A stretch of 64,000 bases of DNA, from NCBI GenBank assembly GCA_035552095.1, contig DASZMA010000062.1, forward strand, positions 5,126 to 69,125, read 5' to 3'. Of this stretch, positions 34,822 through 43,474 are shown piece after piece (within the stretch, counting starts at the first letter, position 1; every line of letters starts with the position of its first letter). Made by a program: the position numbers and the translations under genes. The notes under the pieces are model-generated. The model made no database searches. It saw only the letters and a program-made list of their open reading frames with translations, and was not told the DNA's origin. Origin of the DNA: Bog-473 sp035552095. GTDB taxonomy: Bacteria > Actinomycetota > Acidimicrobiia > Acidimicrobiales > RAAP-2.

Positions 34822-35277
34822 TCACCCGAGCGCGGTCCCCAGGCCGTCGAGCAGCTCGCCGGTGCCCTTCTCCCGGATGGCCGCCGTGTCGTGGCCGTCG
34901 AGATAGACACCCTGCTCAGTCAAGGTGAGCCGGGTCCCGCCACCGGTGACGGCGAACTCCACCGTGGTGACCGAGACCGAAATCCGGTCGGCGCCGGCGT
35001 CCATGGTGTAGCCGTAGACGATGCGCTGGTCGGGCACGATCTCGTGGTACTCGGCGTCGTAGCTGTAGATGGGACCACCCGGAGGGCCGCCCCGGTTGCT
35101 CTCCTTGCCCCCGACCCGGAAGTCGAGGGTGTAGCCGCCCTCGTCGGGCATCCCGAACCAGCGGTTCTTGGCCTCCCGGCTGGCCCAGAGGGCGAACACG
35201 TGGGCCGGTGGGGCGGCGTAGGTGCGCTCAATGACAAAGGTGGCGTGCTCGACGGTTCGTTCAGTCAGGTCAGTCAT
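34822..35277 (-). CDS. SRPBCC/AHSA1 family protein
   Basis: 151 residues. FVIERTYAAPPAHVFALWASREAKNRWF (in part) and the strand YDAEYHEIVPDQRIVYGYTM with LTEQGVYLDG are typical of AHSA1-type SRPBCC proteins. These are often encoded after an ArsR regulator, as here: the two genes overlap by 8 nt. The function is unknown; a role in ligand binding for stress tolerance is common guesswork for such pairs. Confidence 0.88.
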   Translation of the reverse strand: MTDLTERTVEHATFVIERTYAAPPAHVFALWASREAKNRWFGMPDEGGYTLDFRVGGKESNRGGPPGGPIYSYDAEYHEIVPDQRIVYGYTMDAGADRISVSVTTVEFAVTGGGTRLTLTEQGVYLDGHDTAAIREKGTGELLDGLGTALG

Positions 35278-35626
35278 CTGTCTCTCCTCGGTGGGTGTGG
35301 TCGTCGTCTTCGCTCAACAGCTCTCCCAATCGGTCCAGCCGGCGCTCCCAGCGCTCCCGTTGCCCGGCGAACCAGGTTTCGGCCGAGCGCATGGGCACCG
35401 ACTGCAGCCGGCAGGTGCGCACCCGACCGACCTTCTCCGAGCACACCAGGCCGCTCGATTCGAGGATGGCCAGGTGCTGCACCACGGCGGAGAGGGTCAT
35501 GTCGAGCGGTTGGGCCAGCTGGCTCACCGATGCCGGGCCCTGGCTCAGCTGCTCGAGCATCTCGCGGCGGGTGGGATCACTCAGCGCCCGGAAGACCGGG
35601 TCGAGGGTGGCCGATTGGTTAAGCAT
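35270..35626 (-). CDS. ArsR family regulator
   Basis: 118 residues. The winged helix LDPVFRALSDPTRREMLEQLSQGPASVSQLAQPLD (shown here in part) and AVVQHLAILESSGLV are clear. The metal-binding Cys motif of ArsR/SmtB sensors (ELCVCD) is missing, as in the ArsR proteins linked to AHSA1 genes. It overlaps the AHSA1 gene by 8 nt and probably autoregulates the pair. Confidence 0.9.
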   Translation of the reverse strand: MLNQSATLDPVFRALSDPTRREMLEQLSQGPASVSQLAQPLDMTLSAVVQHLAILESSGLVCSEKVGRVRTCRLQSVPMRSAETWFAGQRERWERRLDRLGELLSEDDDHTHRGETDD

Positions 35627-35677
35627 TCACTTAACTATTGCAGGCGAGGCCAGCCAGGTCAATCAGGTAAGCGAGAA

Positions 35678-36490
35678 TTACTCCGGGCCGGACAGGCCGA
35701 GCATGGCGGTGACCCCGTGGTCCCGCCCGGCCGTGTAGCCACCGTCAACCGGCAGGGCGTGACCGGTGATGAAGGAGGCGTCCTCGGAGAGGAGGAAGGC
35801 GGCGGTGGCGGCGATCTCCTCGGGCCGCCCCATCCGGCCCAGCTTGTGCTCACGGATGATGTCGGCCAGGGACTCCTCCATGCCGGCCCCGCCGAAGATG
35901 CCGTCGGTCATCGGCGTGGCGATGAAGCCCGGGCAGATGGCGTTGACCCGTATGCCCCGCCCGGCGTAGTCGATGGCCATGTTCTTGGTCAGGAGCACCA
36001 CGCCGCCCTTGGAGGCGCTGTAAGAGCTCCCGCCGGCCGTGCCCTCCAACCCCTCAATGCTGGCGATGGTCACCAGGGCACCTCGACGGCCTTCGACGGC
36101 GGGCTGGCTGAGCATCTGGGTCAGCACGTATTTGGCCATGAGGAAGGTGCCGGTCAGGTTGACGCCGATGACCCGGTTCCACTCCTGGGCCGGCACCATG
36201 TGCACCGGGCCGCCGCTGGCCACGCCGGCCGCGTGCACCAGGCCCGAGACCGAGCCACCGAAGGAGACCGTGGCGCGCACCAGGTCCTGGACCGAGGTTT
36301 CGTCGCTGACGTCGGTCCGGGTGAAACCCCAGGCGCCGGCGGGCGCGCTCGCGCCGGGCTCAGCCGGGGCGTCGACGATGTCGGCGCCCATCACCCGGGC
36401 CCCCTCCTCGAGCAGCCGGCCCGCCGTGGCCAGCCCGATGCCCGAAGCGGCGCCGGTCACGATGAACGTCCGTCCCTCTAGTCCGCGCAC
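35678..36490 (-). CDS. SDR family oxidoreductase
   Basis: 270 residues. TGAASGIGLATAGRL, HAAG, Ser in TIASIEG, Tyr/Lys in YSASKGG and PGFIATPM are complete for a classical SDR. The N of NNAG is replaced by H (HAAGVASGG), a common variant. It diverges by 56 bp from a TetR gene and probably shares its control with the LLM oxidoreductase downstream of that regulator; substrate unknown. Confidence 0.88.
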   Translation of the reverse strand: MRGLEGRTFIVTGAASGIGLATAGRLLEEGARVMGADIVDAPAEPGASAPAGAWGFTRTDVSDETSVQDLVRATVSFGGSVSGLVHAAGVASGGPVHMVPAQEWNRVIGVNLTGTFLMAKYVLTQMLSQPAVEGRRGALVTIASIEGLEGTAGGSSYSASKGGVVLLTKNMAIDYAGRGIRVNAICPGFIATPMTDGIFGGAGMEESLADIIREHKLGRMGRPEEIAATAAFLLSEDASFITGHALPVDGGYTAGRDHGVTAMLGLSGPE

Positions 36491-36546
36491 GCCTGGCCTC
36501 CCGGAGTGGTTGCGATCGAATGTACAAAATGATAAAAGATGTTCAT

Positions 36547-37185
36547 ATGTCTAGTCGAGCCGGCGCCGCCCTGGCCCCGGTCGACGGGTCGTCCCCGGGG
36601 CCGGACGGGACGGCGGAGCGGATCCTGGTGGCCGCCGAGCAGTGCCTGGCCCGGCTGGGCGTGGCCCGGCTGTCGATGACCGATGTGGCCATCCAGGCCG
36701 GTCTCTCCCGCGGCGCCGTGTACCTGCATTTCTCCGACCGTAGGACGCTTCTCGACGCGGTGTTGACCCGGGCCGCCAACCGGTTCGTGGCCAGCAGTGC
36801 CGAGTCGGTCGGCCGCCGCCGCACCCTGGTGGCCCAGGTGGCCGAGGCGGCGGTCTTCATCCGGGAGCACATGGGCGACCGTGTGCTGACCCTGCGCCTG
36901 CCCGCCGACGCGGAGTCGGTGCTGGCCACCATGCTGACCAGCCGCCTGGAACACCTGGTCGAGGAGTGGGTCGAGTTCTGGCTGCCTTACCTGGCCGATG
37001 CCGAAGCCCGAGGCGAGATCCGATCCGGGGTGGACCACCGCCAGGCGGCGGAGTGGATCGTGCGGATGATGCTCTCGTTCGCCATCATGCCCGCCGTCTC
37101 CTTCGACGCCGACCACCCCGAGCAGGTGCGGGCCTTCGTGCGCGCCTTCATCGTCGACGGGCTCGGACCCGCCGCCACCCCCTGA
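36547..37185 (+). CDS. TetR family regulator
   Basis: 212 residues from ATG 36547 (ATG 36520 would place extra residues in the AT-rich promoter). HTH: AERILVAAEQCLARLGVARLS and LSRGAVYLHFSDRRTLLDAVL. It lies between a divergent SDR gene and a co-directional LLM gene 30 nt downstream. The 56-bp AT-rich gap contains TGTACA and ATGATAAAAGATG, a likely promoter and operator. Confidence 0.9.
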   Translation: MSSRAGAALAPVDGSSPGPDGTAERILVAAEQCLARLGVARLSMTDVAIQAGLSRGAVYLHFSDRRTLLDAVLTRAANRFVASSAESVGRRRTLVAQVAEAAVFIREHMGDRVLTLRLPADAESVLATMLTSRLEHLVEEWVEFWLPYLADAEARGEIRSGVDHRQAAEWIVRMMLSFAIMPAVSFDADHPEQVRAFVRAFIVDGLGPAATP

Positions 37186-37215
37186 CCCCCCGCCACTCCA
37201 GAGAGGACTGACGTT

Positions 37216-38322
37216 ATGAAATTCGCCCTGTTCTACGAGATCCCGGTGCCCAAGCCTTGGCAGCCCGACAGCGAACTCATCGCCTACCGCAACACGCTGC
37301 AACAGGCGATCGCGGGTGACCGCTTCGGCTGGGACGCCTTCTGGACGGTGGAGCACCACTTCTTGGAGGAGTACTCCCACTGCTCGAACCCCGAGGTGCT
37401 CTACGGGGCCATCGCGGCCCGGACGGAGCGGATCCGCCTGGGCTACGGGGTGCGCCTGATGCCCAAGCCGTACAACCACCCGGTGCGCACGGCCGAGTCA
37501 GTGGCCGTGCTCGATCTGATCTCGGGCGGCCGGGTCGACCTGGGCACGGGACGGTCCGCCACCCGGGCCGAGCTCGAAGGCTTCGGGATCGACCCGGCCG
37601 AGAGCCGCCAGATGTGGCAGGAGGCGATTGAGCACGTGGTGGGCTGCTGGACCAACGAGGAGTACGAGTTCTCCGGCCAGCACTGGCAGATGCCGCGCCG
37701 CCGGGTCCAGCCCAAGCCGCTGCAGAAGCCCCACCCGCCGCTGTGGGGGGCCACCACCGCCGACGACGGGCACGCCCAGATGGGCCGGCTCGGTCTGGGG
37801 CTGTGCTCATTCGCCGTCGGGCTGCCGCCGGCGGAGGTCAAGCGCAAGATCGACATCTACCGGGCGGCGGTGGCCACGTGCACCGAGCCCATCGGGGCCT
37901 TCGTCAACAACCAGGCCGCCACCTTCACCATGGCCATCTGCGCCCCGGACCGGGACGAGGCGATCGCCAACGCCCGCGAGTCGTTCGAGTGGTACCCCAG
38001 GACCGGAGCGCGCCAGATCGCCACGCTGACCGAGATGATGGCCGAGCGGAACCAGGAACTCGGCAACTACGCCTACGCCGCCGATATGAAGAGCCACGAC
38101 GAGCAGGGACTGTTGGACCTGCTGAGCCTGGAATACCTCATGGACGCCAACGCCTGCGTGCTCGGTACGCCCGAGGAGTGCATCGAGTCCTGCCGCCAGT
38201 ACGAGGAAGCCGGGGTCGACCTGCTCCTGTGCCTGGTCAATCCCTACAAGGTCTCGCACGAGGCGGTCATGCAGACCATTGAGCTCATGGGCACCGAGGT
38301 GATCCCCAAATTCCACTCGTAG
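37216..38322 (+). CDS. LLM class flavin-dependent oxidoreductase
   Basis: 368 residues, ATG after GAGAGGAC. The luciferase-like TIM barrel is evident: FWTVEHHFLEEYSHCSNPEV, RIRLGYGVRLMPKPYNHPVR, GGRVDLGTGRS and KPLQKPHPPLW. The family uses FMNH2 or F420 to oxidise aldehydes, terpenes or aromatic substrates. With TetR upstream and a divergent SDR it forms a possible small catabolic locus. Substrate not set by sequence. Confidence 0.87.
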   Translation: MKFALFYEIPVPKPWQPDSELIAYRNTLQQAIAGDRFGWDAFWTVEHHFLEEYSHCSNPEVLYGAIAARTERIRLGYGVRLMPKPYNHPVRTAESVAVLDLISGGRVDLGTGRSATRAELEGFGIDPAESRQMWQEAIEHVVGCWTNEEYEFSGQHWQMPRRRVQPKPLQKPHPPLWGATTADDGHAQMGRLGLGLCSFAVGLPPAEVKRKIDIYRAAVATCTEPIGAFVNNQAATFTMAICAPDRDEAIANARESFEWYPRTGARQIATLTEMMAERNQELGNYAYAADMKSHDEQGLLDLLSLEYLMDANACVLGTPEECIESCRQYEEAGVDLLLCLVNPYKVSHEAVMQTIELMGTEVIPKFHS

Positions 38323-38370
38323 TGCAGCAATGACCACCTTTTTGCCCGCCGATCAGGCATTCTGTGGGCC

Positions 38371-38994
38371 ATGCACGTGGGATTGCGGCCTTGGACCGCC
38401 ATTGCGCTGACCGCGGTGGCCGCCCTGGCCACCGTCGGATTGGGAGGAGCGCCGGCGTCAGCACAGGAACGCGCGGCGAAGCAGGCGGCCAAGGTAGCCA
38501 AGGCGGCCAAGCCGCCGGCACCGCCCAAGTTGGCCAAGCCGGGCCAACTGACCCTGCAGGGCCATGGCGTCTTCTGGGAGTGCCCGGCCAAGACGACGGC
38601 GCTGCTGATCGGGGTGAACAAGCTCACCCTGCACCCGGGACAGGTGCTCACCGTGAACTTCATCGTCAAGAACGTGGGGACGACCGCCTGCAACTACGTC
38701 GCCCCTTACGCCGGAGAGGCCCCCGGCCCGACCCAGTCCACCCTCCAGGTCGGGCCCTGCGGCTCCATGGGTTACGAGATCGAAGGGGCGCACCACCACA
38801 ACGTCTGGCCCGGGGTGGAAGCCTTCAACTGCCCGGCGCTGGGTTTCGCCCAACTGCAGCCCAACGCCGCCGTGGCCGGCACGGGCATGTGGGCCCAGAC
38901 CGAGCCCACCGGCCTGAAGCGGGTGCCCGCTGGCTCCTACACCCTGGTGGTGGACGGGCACTTCGCCTTCCCGCTCAAGATCGCCGTCCACTAG
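38371..38994 (+). CDS. secreted DUF4232-like protein
   Basis: 207 residues. A signal peptide ending near ASAQE (about residue 32) is followed by a Lys/Ala/Pro linker (38-60) and a beta-sandwich with paired Cys (FWECPAK, TTACNYVAPYAG, GPCGSMGY, FNCPALGF). The region ending VPAGSYTLVVDGHFAFPLKIAV resembles DUF4232-type domains of actinobacterial lipoproteins. CATTCT lies 7 nt before the ATG, another leaderless pattern. Function unknown, cell-surface location likely. Confidence 0.68.
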   Translation: MHVGLRPWTAIALTAVAALATVGLGGAPASAQERAAKQAAKVAKAAKPPAPPKLAKPGQLTLQGHGVFWECPAKTTALLIGVNKLTLHPGQVLTVNFIVKNVGTTACNYVAPYAGEAPGPTQSTLQVGPCGSMGYEIEGAHHHNVWPGVEAFNCPALGFAQLQPNAAVAGTGMWAQTEPTGLKRVPAGSYTLVVDGHFAFPLKIAVH

Positions 38995-39037
38995 CGACTG
39001 CTGCAAACGCCTGCGCTTTTTCGGCGCACTCGGGCCA

Positions 39038-40012
39038 CTACGGGATGAGGGCCACCTTGCCGACGATGCGGCGGGCCAGCAGGTCGTCGAGCACCTCGGC
39101 CACCCGCTCCAGCGGGTAGGTGGCCGGGTGGACCGGGTCGAGTTGCCCGTCGGCCACCATCGCCACCAGGTCACCCAGCAGCGCCATCTGCTTGGTCCCG
39201 TGCTGCATGGACCACATGCCCCAGTCGATGCCGAGCACCGACCGGTTGCGCAGCAGGACCTGATTGAGCGGGAGACTGGGGATGGCGCCCGAGGCGAAGC
39301 CGATGACCAGGTAACGGCCCCCATCGCCCAGGGCGCGCAGGGACGGCTCGGCTGCCCCGCCCCCGATCGGATCGACGACCACGTCGACCCCGGTCCCGCC
39401 GGCCCACTCCCGGGCCCGGTCCTTGACTGACTCGGTCGACGTGTCGATGACGGCGTCGGCCCCCGCGGCCAGCGCGGCGTCCCGCTTGTCCTGGCTCGAT
39501 GCCGCTCCAATGACCCGGCAGCCCAGCGCTCGAGCCACCGCGATGGCGGCCAGGCCAATGCCGCCGCCGGCCCCGAGGACGAGGACCGACTGGCCGGCCT
39601 CGACGTGGGCCCGGTTACGCAGGGCGAAGAGGCAGGTGCAGTAGCTCTGGGTGAAGGTGGCCGCCCGGGACGAGTCGAGGACGTCAGGCAGGGTGATGAG
39701 CGAGAGCGGCGAGGCCACCACGTGGCTGGCGTAGCCACCCAGGCCGGTGGTGATCATCACCCGTTGGCCGACCTCCACCCCCGTAACGTCGTCACCAAGG
39801 GCGGCCACCCGGCCGGCGACTTCGCTGCCCGGGACGAAGGGCAAGGGCGGTTTGATCTGGTACTGCCCGGCGATGAAGAGACCGTCGACGAAGTTGACGC
39901 CGGCCGCCTCCACCGCCACCACGACCTGGTTGGCGGCCGGGGTCGGATCGGGTCGTTCCTCCACCGTCAACAACGACGGAGGCCCCAGTTCACTGCAGAC
40001 GACGGCACGCAC
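39038..40012 (-). CDS. NADPH:quinone oxidoreductase family protein
   Basis: 324 residues from GTG 40012 (VRAVVCSELGPP). GVNFVDGLFIAG, PGSEVAGRV, GGYASHVVA, and the cofactor loop LVLGAGGGIGLAAI are standard. It lacks structural zinc ligands. Such cytosolic enzymes reduce quinones or act as enoyl reductases. It ends 43 nt from the DUF4232 gene and diverges from a GNAT gene by 53 bp. No pathway is indicated. Confidence 0.87.
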   Translation of the reverse strand: MRAVVCSELGPPSLLTVEERPDPTPAANQVVVAVEAAGVNFVDGLFIAGQYQIKPPLPFVPGSEVAGRVAALGDDVTGVEVGQRVMITTGLGGYASHVVASPLSLITLPDVLDSSRAATFTQSYCTCLFALRNRAHVEAGQSVLVLGAGGGIGLAAIAVARALGCRVIGAASSQDKRDAALAAGADAVIDTSTESVKDRAREWAGGTGVDVVVDPIGGGAAEPSLRALGDGGRYLVIGFASGAIPSLPLNQVLLRNRSVLGIDWGMWSMQHGTKQMALLGDLVAMVADGQLDPVHPATYPLERVAEVLDDLLARRIVGKVALIP

Positions 40013-40065
40013 GGTTGCCCAACCTAGTGGTGCGGTCCCTCCGCCCGGAGAGCTACCGTCGACGG

Positions 40066-40548
40066 GTGGCCGACGTGCGCGTAGCCCGGGCCGAGGAACT
40101 GCTGCTCCTGCCGGACCTGGAGGCGGCGGCCGACACCATGTTCGAGGCGCTGGGCATCGGCCCTCTGCCCGGCCCCGGCACGCCCGAGGAGCTGGCCGAT
40201 GCGCTGGTGATCCTGGTGGTGGGCGACCCGCCGGAGGGATTCGCCCGCATTGACGCGCTGGCCGGCAGCGCCCATCTCGAGCAGCTGTCGGTGCACCCGG
40301 ACCACACGGGCCAGGGCAGAGGTCGGGCCCTGCTCCGAGCGGCATGTGCATGGGCCGGCCTGGCCGGTTACGAGGAGATCACCCTGGCCACCTACCGCGA
40401 CGTGGCCTGGAACGGGCCGTTCTACGCGTCCGAGGGCTTCGTCGAACGCGGTGCGGTCGACGATTGGTACGCCGCCCTGGGTCTGCCGCCCGAGCCGCCG
40501 GTGTTGGGGCGCTTCGGGACCCGGGTGCTCATGAGCCGCTCGTTGTGA
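40066..40548 (+). CDS. GNAT family N-acetyltransferase
   Basis: 160 residues from GTG 40066. The acetyl-CoA loop motif A is present as LEQLSVHPDHTGQGRGRALL, with the strand LATYRDVAWNGPFYASEGFV after it. It is a small single-domain GNAT; the substrate is unknown. Its last 20 bases overlap the convergent tag gene. TTG 40015 is too early for the conserved start of the fold. Confidence 0.85.
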   Translation: MADVRVARAEELLLLPDLEAAADTMFEALGIGPLPGPGTPEELADALVILVVGDPPEGFARIDALAGSAHLEQLSVHPDHTGQGRGRALLRAACAWAGLAGYEEITLATYRDVAWNGPFYASEGFVERGAVDDWYAALGLPPEPPVLGRFGTRVLMSRSL

Positions 40549-41155
40549 GCTCGGCGTAGCGGAAACAGGAGGTCAGGTGGTCGTTGACTAGCCCGGTGGC
40601 CTGCAGATGGGAGTAGCAGACGGTGGGCCCGACGAAGCGGAAGCCCCGCTGGCGCAGGTCGGCGCTCACCGCCTCTGAGAGTGGGGTGGTGGCGGGCAGC
40701 TGCTCCAGGCGACGCCACTTGTTCACCTTCGGCTTCCCGCCGACGAACCCCCAGATGTAGGTGTCGAACGATCCAAACTCCTCCTGCACGGCCAGGAAGG
40801 CGCGGGCGTTGCGCACGGTGGCCTCCACCTTGGCCCGGTTGCGGATGATGCCGGGGTCCAGGAGGATCTTCTCGATCCGCTTCGGCGTGAAGCGCGCCAC
40901 CTTCGCCGCCTCGAAGTCGGCGAAATTCAGCCGGTAGCCGTCGCGCTTCTTGAGGATGGTGAGCCAGCTCAAGCCGGCCTGCGCCCCCTCCAGCACCAGG
41001 AACTCGAAGTGGACCCGGTCATCGTGTACCGGCACGCCCCACTCGGTGTCGTGGTACGGGACGTTCCACGGGCCCTGAGCCCAGTGGCAGCGCACCTTGT
41101 CGTCGGGCACGAAGGCGGCGGGATCGATGGAGGTGACGGGATGCACGGGACTCAC
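40529..41155 (-). CDS. tag: DNA-3-methyladenine glycosylase I
   Basis: 208 residues. RCHWAQGPWNVPYHDTEWG is the Tag signature with Zn ligand Cys23, His35 and the active Glu38; the C-terminal zinc ligands are His193 and Cys197 in DHLTSCF. FVGPTVCYSHLQATGLVNDH is also typical. The enzyme excises 3-methyladenine from alkylated DNA in the cytoplasm. It overlaps the GNAT gene at its 3' end by 20 nt, convergent, so expression of the two could interfere. Confidence 0.95.
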   Translation of the reverse strand: MSPVHPVTSIDPAAFVPDDKVRCHWAQGPWNVPYHDTEWGVPVHDDRVHFEFLVLEGAQAGLSWLTILKKRDGYRLNFADFEAAKVARFTPKRIEKILLDPGIIRNRAKVEATVRNARAFLAVQEEFGSFDTYIWGFVGGKPKVNKWRRLEQLPATTPLSEAVSADLRQRGFRFVGPTVCYSHLQATGLVNDHLTSCFRYAELTTSGS

Positions 41156-41180
41156 ACCGTGAGGCTAAACCGCCGGTGTC

Positions 41181-41747
41181 TCACGGTCGGCCGGCCGGGC
41201 CCGGATCCTGCGGGCGGGCCCGGTACAGCACGTGGCGCCGTAGCGGACTCCCGGCGGGCACGGAAGGGTGATCGAAGTCACCATCGGGGTCCCGGGTCAT
41301 GCCGATGCGCTCCATGACCGACTGCGAGCGGCGGTTCAGCGTGGTGGTGAAGGCCACGATCTCGTCCAGCCGACCCACCTCGAAGCCGTGGCGCAGCGCT
41401 GCCGCCGCGGCCTCGCTGGCGTAGCCGTGGCCCCACTGCGCCGGGACGAAGCGCCATCCGGCTTCGACGGCGGGAGCGCAGGGGAGGGCGGCGTTGACCC
41501 GGTGCAGCCCGCACAGGCCGATGAACGGCGGCCCGCCGAGCACCCCGATCGCCCACAGCCCCCAGCTCTCGCGCTCAAGTTCGGCCGCGAACCGGGTCAC
41601 CATGTCGTCGCTCTCGGCCCGGGTGGGTGACGACCCCAGGGACTCGACGACCAGCGGATGGGTGTTGAGCGCGAAGAACGGTTCCCGGTCCGCCTCCACC
41701 AGCGGGCGCAGCAGGAGCCGATCGGTGCGAAGCAGTTCCCGACTCAG
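41181..41747 (-). CDS. GNAT acetyltransferase (RimJ/RimL-like), probable CTG start
   Basis: 188 residues if started at CTG 41747; GTG 41699 would give 172. Only the longer form has the family's first strand LRTDRLLLRPLVEAD, which is open in frame but contains no ATG, GTG or TTG. The CTG overlaps the TGA of the acyl-CoA synthetase as CTGA, exactly like the ATGA and GTGA junctions used elsewhere in this window. RGYASEAAAAAL-type motif (HGYASEAAAAALRHGF) and ERIGM complete the fold. It transfers acetyl groups to an unknown amine. Confidence 0.7.
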   Translation of the reverse strand: MSRELLRTDRLLLRPLVEADREPFFALNTHPLVVESLGSSPTRAESDDMVTRFAAELERESWGLWAIGVLGGPPFIGLCGLHRVNAALPCAPAVEAGWRFVPAQWGHGYASEAAAAALRHGFEVGRLDEIVAFTTTLNRRSQSVMERIGMTRDPDGDFDHPSVPAGSPLRRHVLYRARPQDPGPAGRP

Positions 41748-43396
41748 CCCTTCTCGGCCTGTTCCGCCGCCCAGCGGTAGTCAGCCTTGCCCGACGGCGA
41801 GCGTTGGATCTCGGGGACGAAGAGGACCGCCTTGGGCAGCTTGTAGCGGCCGATGAACCCCGAGGCGTGCTCGACGATGGAGTCGCCGGTCGACTCCGCC
41901 CCTTCGGCCAGCTGCACCACGGCCACCACCTCCTGGCCCCAGCGCTCGCTGGCCCGCCCTACGACCACCACGTCGGCCACGGCCGGGTGCCCGGCGATGG
42001 CCCGTTCCACCTCTTCGACGAAGATCTTCTCGCCGCCCGAGTTGATGGTCACCGAGTCGCGCCCGAGCAGCTCAATCTGCCCGTCGGCCAGGTGGCGGGC
42101 CCGGTCCCCGGGGATGGAGTAGCGGACGCCGTCGACCACCGGGAAGGTGCGCGCCGTCTTCTCGGCATCGCCGAGATAGCCCAGGGGGATCCACCCGGTC
42201 TGGGCCAGCCACCCGTTGCCCTCATGGCCGGGCTCGAGCACGGTGGTGAAGGCCTCGTCCACCACGACGGTCCCCGGGCCGGGCAGGAAGTTCCCCGCCT
42301 TGTTGTCGTCGCTGCGCACCACGAACATCTGGGCCCCGGTCTCCGAGGAGCCGCCGGAGTCCGAGATCATCAGCTTGGGCAGGCGGGCCAGGGCCAGCTC
42401 GCGCACCGCCGGGGTGAGCGCGGCGCCGCCGTTGCCCACGGCGAAGAACGACGAGAGGTCGTAGTCGGCCTTGTCGAGTTGCATGACCAGCGGCCGCAGC
42501 ACGGCGTCACCCACGATGGTCATGGTGTTGACCTTCTCGCGCTCAACCGTGCGCCAGACGTCGTCGGGGTCGACCCGGCGGGGGTCGTTCGGGAAGACGA
42601 GCGTGGCGCCCTGGGCCATCAACATGAAGGAAGCCCACTGGGCGGCGCCGTGCATGAGCGGGGGGAGCACCATGAGCTTCAGTGGCATGGCGTCGCCCAA
42701 CCGCTCGGTCAGGTTCTCGTAACTGGTCACGATCTCCCAGGTGCCGACCTTGCGGCCTCCCATGGCGGCCATGAAGATGTCGTGCTGCCGCCACAGCACG
42801 CCCTTGGGCATGCCGGTGGTGCCGCCGGTGTAGAGGATGTAGAGGTCGTCGGGGTCGGGCTCGACCGGGGGACCGCCGGGGTCGGCTCCCGCCAGGGCCT
42901 CCTCGTAGCGCACCGCCCCGGGGAGGAGGGGATGGCCAGAGTCGTCGTCGACGTGGAGCAGCACGTCGGGGGGCGAGTCGAGGGTGGGCAGGACCTCGCC
43001 CAGGATCGGGGCCAGCGAGGCGTGATAGATGATGGCCCGCGCCGTGGCGTCGTTGAGCAGGTAGCGCAGCTCCTCGCCCACGTAGCGGTAGTTGACGTTG
43101 AAGGGGGCGACGCGGGCGCGGTAGGAGCCCAGCATCCCTTCGAGATACTCGTTGCCGTTGTACAGGGCCAGGGCGATGTGGTCCTGACCCGACTCGTGGC
43201 CCCGGAGGCCGGCCCGGTCGGTCCGCACCCCCAGCCCCTGGGCGTGCAGGTAGGAGGCCAGCCGGTTGGAGCGCTCGGCCACCTGGCTATAGGTGAGGCG
43301 CAGGTCCTTCCAGACGATGCACTCCCGGTCGCCCAAGGTCTCGACCAGCGTGTCGAAGGCCTGGGCCAGGTTGAACTGGGTCTCGGTTGATGGCAC
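41744..43396 (-). CDS. acyl-CoA synthetase (AMP-forming)
   Basis: 550 residues from GTG 43396. Motif P-loop YTGGTTGMPKGVLW, A5/A7 region SGGSSETGAQM and GDRARHLADG, hinge GRDSVTINSGGEK and the C-terminal catalytic Lys in SGKADYR place it in the FadD/acyl-CoA ligase group. It activates a carboxylic acid, probably a fatty or steroid-type acid, to the CoA thioester. It is divergent from pantothenate kinase by 78 bp, which places CoA supply and CoA use next to each other. The substrate is not known. Confidence 0.9.
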   Translation of the reverse strand: MPSTETQFNLAQAFDTLVETLGDRECIVWKDLRLTYSQVAERSNRLASYLHAQGLGVRTDRAGLRGHESGQDHIALALYNGNEYLEGMLGSYRARVAPFNVNYRYVGEELRYLLNDATARAIIYHASLAPILGEVLPTLDSPPDVLLHVDDDSGHPLLPGAVRYEEALAGADPGGPPVEPDPDDLYILYTGGTTGMPKGVLWRQHDIFMAAMGGRKVGTWEIVTSYENLTERLGDAMPLKLMVLPPLMHGAAQWASFMLMAQGATLVFPNDPRRVDPDDVWRTVEREKVNTMTIVGDAVLRPLVMQLDKADYDLSSFFAVGNGGAALTPAVRELALARLPKLMISDSGGSSETGAQMFVVRSDDNKAGNFLPGPGTVVVDEAFTTVLEPGHEGNGWLAQTGWIPLGYLGDAEKTARTFPVVDGVRYSIPGDRARHLADGQIELLGRDSVTINSGGEKIFVEEVERAIAGHPAVADVVVVGRASERWGQEVVAVVQLAEGAESTGDSIVEHASGFIGRYKLPKAVLFVPEIQRSPSGKADYRWAAEQAEKG

Positions 43397-43474
43397 GCCG
43401 GAACTGTACCGGCGCCGCGGCCGGCCGACCCGGCCGGATTGGGGGCGCCGAGCGGTATCGACAAAGATCACGGC

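Noticed and set aside
35270..35626. Arsenic-responsive ArsR
   Set aside because: The metal-binding Cys motif is missing and no arsenic gene is adjacent; it overlaps an AHSA1-type gene instead.
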